From an uncultured Streptococcus sp. (GTDB lineage Bacteria > Bacillota > Bacilli > Lactobacillales > Streptococcaceae), in the NCBI GenBank assembly GCA_902479835.1, contig CABSQC010000078.1:1-5722 (forward strand): a stretch of DNA of 5,722 nucleotides, in the 5' to 3' direction. Of this stretch, positions 1 through 5,722 are shown in pieces. The stretch's first letter is position 1. Each line of letters opens with the position of its first letter. Made by a program: the position numbers and the translations under genes. Under the pieces are notes generated by a model that worked only from the letters and a program-made list of their open reading frames with translations, searched no databases and was not told the origin of the DNA.

Positions 1-1031
1 ACATCAACGACTTGGTAAAACCAGGTGAAACACTTGAATTGCTTGTTCTTCGTCAAGTAGTTGGTAAAGATACTGATACAGTAACTTACCTTGTATCTAA
101 AAAACGTTTGGAAGCTCGCAAAGCATGGGACAAATTGGTTGGACGTGAAGAAGAAGTTGTTACTGTTAAAGGAACACGCGCTGTTAAAGGCGGACTTTCA
201 GTAGAATTTGAAGGACTTCGTGGATTTATTCCAGCTTCAATGCTTGATACTCGTTTTGTACGTAACACTGAACGTTTCGTAGGTCAAGAATTTGATGCTA
301 AAATCAAAGAAGTAGATCCAAAAGAAAACCGCTTTATCCTTTCACGTCGTGAAGTTGTTGAAGCTGAATCAGCTGCAGCACGCGCAGAAGTATTTGGTAA
401 ATTGAACGTTGGTGATGTCGTAACTGGTAAAGTTGCACGTATCACAAGCTTCGGTGCTTTCATCGACCTTGGTGGTGTTGATGGATTGGTTCACTTGACA
501 GAATTGTCACACGAACGCAACGTATCACCTAAATCAGTTGTAACTGTTGGTGAAGAAATCCAAGTGAAAGTTCTTGACTTGAACGAAGAAGAAGGTCGTG
601 TATCACTTTCATTGAAAGCTACAACACCTGGACCTTGGGATGGCGTTGAACAAAAATTGGCTGCTGGTGATGTTATCGAAGGAACTGTTAAACGTTTGAC
701 TGACTTCGGTGCATTCGTTGAAGTATTGCCAGGTATCGACGGACTTGTACACATCTCACAAATTTCACACAAACGTGTTGAAAATCCAAAAGATGTTCTT
801 AAAGTTGGACAAGAAGTAACTGTTAAAGTTCTTGAAGTAAATGCTGCAGATGAACGTGTATCACTTTCTATCAAAGCTCTTGAAGAACGTCCAGCTCAAG
901 AAGAAGGCGAAAAACAAGAAAAACGTCAATCTCGCCCACGTCGTCCAAAACAAGAAAAACGTGACTTTGATCTTCCAGAAACTCAAACTGGATTCTCAAT
1001 GGCTGACTTGTTTGGCGATATCGAATTGTAA
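1..1031 (+). CDS. rpsA: 30S ribosomal protein S1 (5'-truncated by window edge)
   Basis: Ribosomal protein S1 binds mRNA on the 30S subunit and helps initiate translation. The reading frame enters from the left edge (first whole codon at base 3, residues I-N-D-L-V-K) and ends with TAA at 1029-1031, so 342 residues are visible. Low-GC Gram-positive S1 is usually about 400 residues, so roughly 60 N-terminal residues lie outside. Visible parts are the end of S1 domain 1, domain 2 (about 147-350, with [11 protein letters not shown]), domain 3 (about 411-617, with [20 protein letters not shown]) and domain 4 (about 666-878, with [20 protein letters not shown]). A basic, glutamine-rich tail follows and ends in ADLFGDIEL. 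Domains 3 and 4 are the most canonical S1/OB folds. The TTG at 12 is an internal leucine, not a start. The third-base choices look optimised for high expression. Four domains, against six in E. coli, is normal for Firmicutes. Confidence 0.96.
   Translation, partial: INDLVKPGETLELLVLRQVVGKDTDTVTYLVSKKRLEARKAWDKLVGREEEVVTVKGTRAVKGGLSVEFEGLRGFIPASMLDTRFVRNTERFVGQEFDAKIKEVDPKENRFILSRREVVEAESAAARAEVFGKLNVGDVVTGKVARITSFGAFIDLGGVDGLVHLTELSHERNVSPKSVVTVGEEIQVKVLDLNEEEGRVSLSLKATTPGPWDGVEQKLAAGDVIEGTVKRLTDFGAFVEVLPGIDGLVHISQISHKRVENPKDVLKVGQEVTVKVLEVNAADERVSLSIKALEERPAQEEGEKQEKRQSRPRRPKQEKRDFDLPETQTGFSMADLFGDIEL
911..962 (+). repeat. 16-bp direct repeat in the rpsA tail
   Basis: AAAACAAGAAAAACGT occurs at 911-926 and again, identically, at 947-962, exactly 36 bp (12 codons) apart and in frame. 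Both copies encode the core KQEKR of the basic C-terminal tail. The pattern suggests a short in-frame tandem duplication or slippage in a low-complexity tail that tolerates length change. Codon bias alone could also produce it. Confidence 0.6.
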
Positions 1032-1036
1032 TATTC

Positions 1037-1066
1037 AAAAAGCTTACCTTTCGGTAAGCTTTTTTT
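1037..1066 (+). terminator. Intrinsic terminator of rpsA
   Basis: Six bases after the rpsA stop, AGCTTACC (1041-1048) pairs perfectly with GGTAAGCT (1053-1060) around a TTTC loop. A-T pairs (1037-1040 with 1061-1064) extend the stem, and a T-tract runs to 1066. The A-tract on the left means the hairpin could also stop transcription on the - strand. It separates rpsA from the tRNA promoter that follows. Confidence 0.92.
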
Positions 1067-1068
1067 AC

Positions 1069-1097
1069 TTGTAAAATTCTCGAGAATTTGATATACT
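1069..1097 (+). promoter_or_regulatory. Promoter of the tRNA-Arg gene
   Basis: The -35 is TTGTAA (1069-1074, 4 of 6 to consensus). A 17-bp spacer follows, then the -10 TATACT (1092-1097, 5 of 6). TG at 1089-1090 gives an extended -10. The predicted start is near 1103-1104, leaving only a 4-5 nt leader before the tRNA 5' end at 1108. The spacing is ideal, and the promoter lies just downstream of the rpsA terminator, so the tRNA is probably an independent unit. Confidence 0.8.
1074..1089. promoter_or_regulatory. Perfect 16-bp palindrome in the tRNA promoter spacer
   Basis: AAATTCTCGAGAATTT is a perfect inverted repeat centred between 1081 and 1082. It begins at the last base of the -35 hexamer and ends inside the TG of the extended -10, so it fills the spacer. 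The position is that of a classic repressor operator, but I recognise no regulator with this exact site, so an operator role is inference. It has no T-tract and so is not a terminator. Confidence 0.45.
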
Positions 1098-1107
1098 ATA
1101 ACAGTTG

Positions 1108-1179
1108 CCACCCTTAGTGTAATGGATATCACGTAAGATTCCGGTTCTTGAGATGGGGGTTCGATTCCCTCAGGGTGGA
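1108..1179 (+). tRNA. tRNA-Arg (anticodon CCG, reads CGG)
   Basis: The 72-nt cloverleaf folds cleanly. The acceptor stem is 1108-1114 (CCACCCT) with 1172-1178 (AGGGTGG). The D arm pairs GTG 1117-1119 with CAC 1130-1132, with a U-U mismatch at 13-22 and GG at 1124-1125. The anticodon stem is 1134-1138 with 1146-1150, and the loop TTCCGGT carries anticodon CCG at 1141-1143. The variable loop is AGAT. The T stem is 1155-1159 with 1167-1171, and its loop is TTCGATT. The discriminator is A1179. CCA is not encoded and must be added by the nucleotidyltransferase. Arginine identity fits: A at position 20 (1126), C35 and A73. G37 follows G36, as expected for TrmD m1G37 methylation. No other tRNA gene lies in the window. 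Confidence 0.95.
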
Positions 1180-1211
1180 AAAAAAAAGGTTGAGAACTCT
1201 CAGCCTTTTTT
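1180..1211 (+). terminator. Terminator of tRNA-Arg (bidirectional form)
   Basis: Directly after the tRNA, GGTTGAG (1188-1194) pairs with CTCAGCC (1199-1205), with one G-T wobble and an AACT loop. An A-tract (1180-1187) and a T-tract (1206-1211) flank the stem. On the + strand it ends the tRNA transcript. Read on the - strand the A-tract becomes a U-tract, so it can also stop ldh read-through. Confidence 0.88.
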
Positions 1212-1227
1212 GTTCGTTTCAAAGCTC

Positions 1228-1259
1228 AAAAAAGACTCTCAAAGTATGAGAGCCTTTTT
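1228..1259 (-). terminator. Terminator of ldh (bidirectional form)
   Basis: This hairpin starts 7 bases beyond the ldh stop codon. CTCTCA (1236-1241) pairs with TGAGAG (1247-1252) around AAGTA. Beyond an A/C mismatch, G1234-C1254 and flanking A/T runs (1228-1233 and 1255-1259) extend the stem. On the - strand it reads out into six U residues. The T run on the + strand makes it usable in both directions. Confidence 0.87.
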
Positions 1260-1266
1260 AATTGAA

Positions 1267-2370
<1,104 letters not shown>

Positions 2371-2383
2371 CGTTTGTGTTCCT

Positions 2384-2415
2384 AAGAAGAAAAAAAGGCT
2401 AAAATGTGTTATAAT
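2384..2415 (+). promoter_or_regulatory. gyrA promoter: extended -10 plus A-tract, no good -35
   Basis: TGTTATAAT (2407-2415) is a perfect extended -10. At the expected -35 position (2387-2392) there is only AAGAAA. The spacer region carries an uninterrupted A-tract (2390-2396), which should bend the DNA. The predicted start is near 2421. From memory, the pneumococcal gyrA promoter was described with an extended -10 and intrinsic curvature near the promoter, so this looks like the conserved arrangement. Sensitivity to supercoiling is likely but not shown by the sequence. Confidence 0.82.
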
Positions 2416-2434
2416 AGTATGGTGAATTAAGTAA

Positions 2435-2455
2435 AGAGAGGCATTTTTTGAATGC
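2435..2455 (+). promoter_or_regulatory. gyrA ribosome-binding site and start-codon hairpin
   Basis: AAGAGAGG (2434-2441) is a moderate Shine-Dalgarno ending 10 bases before the ATG at 2452. GCATT (2441-2445) is perfectly complementary to AATGC (2451-2455) around a TTTTG loop, so the initiation codon and the last Shine-Dalgarno base can be paired. The 5-bp stem is weak. The binding site is well supported, while control by the hairpin is conjecture. Confidence 0.55.
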
Positions 2456-4908
2456 AGGATAAGAATCTAATTGATGTGAATTTAACATCAGAAATGAAGA
2501 CGAGTTTTATCGATTATGCCATGAGTGTTATCGTTGCTCGTGCCCTCCCTGATGTTCGTGATGGTTTGAAACCTGTTCACCGTCGTATTTTGTACGGAAT
2601 GAATGAATTAGGTGTTACACCAGATAAACCACATAAGAAGTCAGCCCGTATTACAGGGGATGTTATGGGTAAATACCACCCACACGGGGATTCCTCTATT
2701 TATGAAGCCATGGTTCGGATGGCGCAATGGTGGAGTTATCGCTACATGTTAGTGGACGGTCATGGAAACTTTGGTTCCATGGACGGTGATGGTGCCGCTG
2801 CACAACGGTATACCGAAGCCCGTATGAGTAAGATCGCTCTTGAAATGTTACGGGATATCAACAAAAATACAGTTGATTTCACTGATAACTATGATGCCAG
2901 CGAGCGCGAACCTTTGGTCTTACCTGCACGTTTCCCTAACCTTTTGGTCAATGGTGCTACTGGGATTGCTGTTGGGATGGCCACAAATATTCCTCCTCAC
3001 AATTTGGGAGAAACCATTGATGCAGTAAAATTGATGATGGATAATCCTGATGTAACGACCCGTGAACTTATGGAAGTTCTTCCAGGTCCAGATTTTCCGA
3101 CAGGTGCTCTCGTTATGGGGAAATCAGGTATCCATAAAGCCTATGAAACAGGAAAAGGGTCGATCGTCCTTCGCTCTCGTACAGAGATTGAAGTGACCAA
3201 GAGTGGTCGTGAGCGGATTGTCGTTACCGAGTTCCCTTATATGGTCAACAAAACCAAGGTTCACGAACATATCGTTCGCTTGGTGCAAGAAAAACGGATC
3301 GAAGGGATTACAGCTGTACGTGATGAGTCTAACCGTGAAGGGGTTCGATTTGTGATCGAGGTCCGTAGGGATGCTTCGGCTAATGTCATTTTGAACAACC
3401 TCTTTAAGATGACGCAAATGCAAACCAACTTTGGCTTCAATATGCTGGCGATTCAAAACGGTGTTCCAAAGATCCTTTCTCTTCGTCAAATTTTAGGTGC
3501 TTATATCGAGCACCAAACAGAAGTGGTGACTCGCCGGACCATCTTTGATAAAGAAAAAGCTGAAGCTCGTGCCCATATTTTAGAAGGCTTGCTTATTGCT
3601 TTGGATCACATTGATGAAGTAATCCGAATCATCCGCAATAGCCAGACAGACGCTGAAGCACAAGCTGAGTTGATGTCGAAGTTCAAGCTATCTGAACGTC
3701 AAAGTCAAGCCATTTTGGACATGCGTCTTCGTCGTCTGACCGGTTTGGAACGAGACAAGATCCAGAGTGAATATGACGACTTGGTTGCCTTGATTGCTGA
3801 TTTGGCTGATATTTTGGCTAAACCAGAGCGTGTTGCGACTATCATCAAGGAAGAATTAGAAGAAGTCAAACGCAAGTTTGGCGATGCTCGTCGAACTGAG
3901 TTGATGATTGGTGAAGTTCTTTCTCTTGAAGATGAGGACTTGATTGAAGAAACAGATGTCTTAATTACCCTTTCTAATAAAGGATACATCAAACGTTTGG
4001 ACCAAGCTGAATTTACTGCACAAAAACGTGGTGGACGTGGTGTCCAAGGAACCGGTGTGAAGGATGATGACTTTGTCCGTGAACTGGTATCTACGAGCAC
4101 CCATGATCACTTGCTCTTCTTTACGAATAAGGGACGTGTCTATCGTTTGAAAGGTTATGAGATTCCAGAATATGGCCGGACAGCTAAAGGATTGCCAATT
4201 GTCAACCTCCTAAAATTGGACGAAGGTGAATCGATTCAAACCATTATCAATGTGGAGCAAGATCGCAGTGACGAGGCTTATCTCTTCTTTACGACGCGAC
4301 AAGGTGTAGTCAAGCGCACTAACGTAGCAGAATTTTCAAATATCCGTCAGAACGGTCTGAAAGCTCTGAACCTACGTGATGAGGATGAATTGATCAATGT
4401 CTTCCTTACAGATGGCAATACTGATGTCATTATCGGTACCAAATATGGATATTCAGTCCGCTTTAATGAGGCAGTAGTTCGAAATATGGGACGTTCTGCT
4501 ACAGGTGTACGTGGTGTGAATCTCCGTGATGGAGACAAGGTTGTTGGGGCAAGTGTTATCACCGACCAGGACGAAGTATTGGTCATTACTGAAAAAGGGT
4601 ATGGTAAGCGGACAATGGCTGGCGAATACCCAACCAAGGGCCGTGGTGGTAAAGGAATCAAAACAGCCAATATTACAGAGAAAAATGGTCCGTTAGCTGG
4701 TCTTTTAACCGTTAAAGGGGATGAAGATCTGATGATCATTACCGATACCGGAGTTATGATCCGGACAGGTGTGGCTAACATTTCTCAAACGGGTCGTTCG
4801 ACTCAGGGTGTGAAAGTCATGAGACTGGATCAGGATGCGAAAATTGTGACCTTTACAACTGTACAAGCTGATGAAAAAGATGAAGAAGTAGTGGAAGAAA
4901 ACGAATAG
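2452..4908 (+). CDS. gyrA: DNA gyrase subunit A
   Basis: Breakage-reunion subunit of the type II topoisomerase GyrA2GyrB2, which introduces negative supercoils using ATP. The 818 residues are close to the streptococcal norm. The winged-helix region holds R119 and catalytic Y120 ([10 protein letters not shown]). The quinolone-resistance region keeps Ser81, Ser82 and Glu85, the susceptible-type residues. The tower and coiled-coil arms run to about 490. The C-terminal beta-pinwheel (about 500-805) begins with the GyrA-box QKRGGRG (524-530), the DNA-wrapping motif that ParC lacks, so this is GyrA rather than topoisomerase IV. An acidic tail ([12 protein letters not shown]) ends the protein. The ATG at 2452 gives the MQDKNL start typical of streptococci. 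Residue 114 is Gly where I recall Ser in pneumococcus. gyrB is not in the window. srtA follows 13 bp downstream with no terminator between. Confidence 0.98.
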   Translation: MQDKNLIDVNLTSEMKTSFIDYAMSVIVARALPDVRDGLKPVHRRILYGMNELGVTPDKPHKKSARITGDVMGKYHPHGDSSIYEAMVRMAQWWSYRYMLVDGHGNFGSMDGDGAAAQRYTEARMSKIALEMLRDINKNTVDFTDNYDASEREPLVLPARFPNLLVNGATGIAVGMATNIPPHNLGETIDAVKLMMDNPDVTTRELMEVLPGPDFPTGALVMGKSGIHKAYETGKGSIVLRSRTEIEVTKSGRERIVVTEFPYMVNKTKVHEHIVRLVQEKRIEGITAVRDESNREGVRFVIEVRRDASANVILNNLFKMTQMQTNFGFNMLAIQNGVPKILSLRQILGAYIEHQTEVVTRRTIFDKEKAEARAHILEGLLIALDHIDEVIRIIRNSQTDAEAQAELMSKFKLSERQSQAILDMRLRRLTGLERDKIQSEYDDLVALIADLADILAKPERVATIIKEELEEVKRKFGDARRTELMIGEVLSLEDEDLIEETDVLITLSNKGYIKRLDQAEFTAQKRGGRGVQGTGVKDDDFVRELVSTSTHDHLLFFTNKGRVYRLKGYEIPEYGRTAKGLPIVNLLKLDEGESIQTIINVEQDRSDEAYLFFTTRQGVVKRTNVAEFSNIRQNGLKALNLRDEDELINVFLTDGNTDVIIGTKYGYSVRFNEAVVRNMGRSATGVRGVNLRDGDKVVGASVITDQDEVLVITEKGYGKRTMAGEYPTKGRGGKGIKTANITEKNGPLAGLLTVKGDEDLMIITDTGVMIRTGVANISQTGRSTQGVKVMRLDQDAKIVTFTTVQADEKDEEVVEENE

Positions 4909-4910
4909 AT

Positions 4911-4916
4911 AAGGGG
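4911..4916 (+). promoter_or_regulatory. Ribosome-binding site of srtA
   Basis: AAGGGG lies 5 bases before the ATG at 4922, inside the 13-bp gap after the gyrA stop. It supports this ATG and tight coupling to gyrA. No promoter or terminator fits in the gap. Confidence 0.82.
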
Positions 4917-4921
4917 ACAGC

Positions 4922-5665
4922 ATGTCACGCAAAAGAAAAAAGAAAAAGAGTTTACGTAATACTCTTATCAACATCGTTGCAACACTTTTGATTATTCTCT
5001 CGCTTCTCTTAATTTTCAATGCTCCGATCCGCAATATGATCATGGTTTGGCATACCAACCAATACCAGGTTAGCAAGGTCGATAAAAAGACTATTGATAA
5101 AAACAAAGAAGTGAAGACGAGCTTTGATTTCCAACATGTCCAGTCACTCTCGACGGAAGCCGTGATCAATGCCCAATGGCAAGCTCAAAAACTTCCTGTA
5201 ATTGGGGGGATTTCGATTCCTGAATTGAACATGAACCTTCCAATTTTTAAAGGACTCGAAAACGTAGCCCTTTACTATGGAGCTGGGACTATGAAGGAAA
5301 ACCAAGTCATGGGACAAGGCAATTATTCACTTGCTAGTCACCACGTATTTGGCCTTACTGGAGCAAATGCCATGCTGTTCTCACCATTAGAGAAAGCCAA
5401 GGCTGGTATGAAGATCTACATCACGGACAAAGAAAAAATCTATACTTATGTCATCTCGTCTGTTGAGACAGTGACTCCAGACCGTGTAGATGTCATTCAA
5501 GATCGTGAAGGTGTTAATGAAATCACCTTGGTGACCTGTGAGGATGCTGCAGCGACTTACCGGACGATTGTAAAAGGAAACTTGGAAACCTCTGTTGACT
5601 ATGACAAGGCTCCAAAGGACATCCTGGATTCATTTAGCAAGTCTTATAATCAAATGCAACTTTAA
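4922..5665 (+). CDS. srtA: Class A sortase (housekeeping LPXTG transpeptidase)
   Basis: Membrane-bound cysteine transpeptidase that cleaves LPXTG surface proteins between Thr and Gly and links them to peptidoglycan precursors. The 247 residues begin with a strongly basic stretch (RKRKKKK). One hydrophobic segment (about 13-33) serves as an uncleaved signal anchor, leaving the catalytic domain outside. A linker to about 80 precedes the sortase beta-barrel. The catalytic triad is visible: His140 in SLASHH, Cys206 in TLVTC and Arg214 in ATYRTI. The spacing matches streptococcal SrtA (His and Cys 66 apart, Cys and Arg 8 apart). Class A is supported by the N-terminal anchor and the TLVTC motif, and by its position behind gyrA rather than in a pilus locus. 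No LPXTG substrate gene is in the window. Expression probably comes from the gyrA promoter. Confidence 0.96.
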   Translation: MSRKRKKKKSLRNTLINIVATLLIILSLLLIFNAPIRNMIMVWHTNQYQVSKVDKKTIDKNKEVKTSFDFQHVQSLSTEAVINAQWQAQKLPVIGGISIPELNMNLPIFKGLENVALYYGAGTMKENQVMGQGNYSLASHHVFGLTGANAMLFSPLEKAKAGMKIYITDKEKIYTYVISSVETVTPDRVDVIQDREGVNEITLVTCEDAAATYRTIVKGNLETSVDYDKAPKDILDSFSKSYNQMQL

Positions 5666-5670
5666 GAAAT

Positions 5671-5702
5671 AAAGCCCGAGGCAGAGATGCCGGGGCTTTT
5701 TT
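5671..5702 (+). terminator. Terminator of the gyrA-srtA operon
   Basis: Five bases after the srtA stop, AAAGCCC (5671-5677) pairs with GGGCTTT (5693-5699). After a small GA/G internal bulge, GGCA (5680-5683) pairs with TGCC (5688-5691) around a GAGA (GNRA-type) tetraloop. A six-T run (5697-5702) follows. This is the only terminator seen downstream of gyrA, so it closes the two-gene unit. Confidence 0.9.
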
Positions 5703-5722
5703 CTATGTAGGAAGCTAGGAGA
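5703..5722 (+). other. Start of next intergenic region, possible Shine-Dalgarno at edge
   Basis: After the terminator only 20 bases remain. The last six, AGGAGA (5717-5722), resemble a Shine-Dalgarno sequence, so a + strand gene may begin just outside the window. No start codon follows within view, so this is only a hint. Confidence 0.3.

Noticed and set aside
841..1074. 77-codon + strand frame with lysine/asparagine-rich product
   Set aside because: It overlaps the end of rpsA in another frame and runs through the rpsA terminator. Its composition reflects AAA/AAC codons of the S1 tail.
1074..1089. CodY or HrcA (CIRCE) operator
   Set aside because: The palindrome has even symmetry and a CTCGAG core. 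It does not match the odd-length CodY box AATTTTCWGAAAATT or the long-spaced CIRCE half-sites.
1160..1211. Phage or integrative-element attachment site at the tRNA 3' end
   Set aside because: tRNA genes are common integration sites, but there is no integrase, no repeated copy of the tRNA 3' end and no foreign-looking sequence nearby.
983..1222. 79-codon - strand open frame over the tRNA and terminators
   Set aside because: It is the antisense of a clear tRNA and two hairpins and starts at a TTG inside a spacer. The HPEGIEPPS-like peptide is the usual artefact of translating a tRNA backwards.
2419..2430. Three-codon upstream frame (ATG GTG AAT TAA) before gyrA
   Set aside because: The predicted transcript begins at about 2421, inside this ATG, and there is no ribosome-binding site.
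3124..4100. Long - strand frames inside gyrA (3124-3489 and 3705-4100)
   Set aside because: They are shadows of gyrA, which has an intact domain structure throughout. No start signals were seen.
2452..4908. ParC (topoisomerase IV) instead of GyrA
   Set aside because: The GyrA-box QKRGGRG at residues 524-530, the full six-blade C-terminal domain and the MQDKNL start fit GyrA. The srtA and ldh neighbours agree.
4347..5169. Two overlapping - strand frames (4347-4781 and 4705-5169) of 144 and 154 codons
   Set aside because: They are antisense to gyrA and srtA, have no ribosome-binding site or promoter, and their products resemble no family I know. They arise from codon bias on the coding strand.

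Overview
The window is a core chromosomal segment of a Streptococcus, probably an oral viridans-type species (mitis/sanguinis-like). The evidence is a short Firmicutes-type ribosomal protein S1, an FBP-activated L-lactate dehydrogenase of the streptococcal type, a GyrA very close to the pneumococcal form as I remember it, and a class A sortase directly behind gyrA. Base composition is moderately AT-rich. I cannot fix the species from sequence alone.

Layout, left to right: (1) the 3' part of rpsA on the + strand, cut by the window edge and closed by a strong hairpin terminator; (2) a single tRNA-Arg(CCG) gene with its own promoter, whose spacer contains a perfect 16-bp palindrome; (3) two adjacent hairpin terminators separating the tRNA from the convergent ldh gene; (4) ldh on the - strand; (5) a 198-bp divergent control region holding the ldh promoter, a likely CcpA-binding cre site, and an extended -10 gyrA promoter with an A-tract; (6) gyrA followed 13 bp later by srtA on the + strand, an apparent two-gene operon; (7) a GC-rich hairpin terminator and the first bases of the next intergenic region.

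The genes serve translation (S1, tRNA-Arg), fermentative NAD+ regeneration (lactate dehydrogenase), control of DNA supercoiling (gyrase A) and anchoring of surface proteins (sortase A). They share no pathway. The meaningful links are regulatory: ldh and gyrA diverge from one short region with a cre-like site roughly midway between their start points, and srtA appears to depend on gyrA transcription.

I found no mobile element, CRISPR array, defence system, toxin-antitoxin pair or evident novel system. All four protein genes and the tRNA are intact, apart from the truncated 5' end of rpsA. The observations worth a second look are small regulatory structures between the genes.
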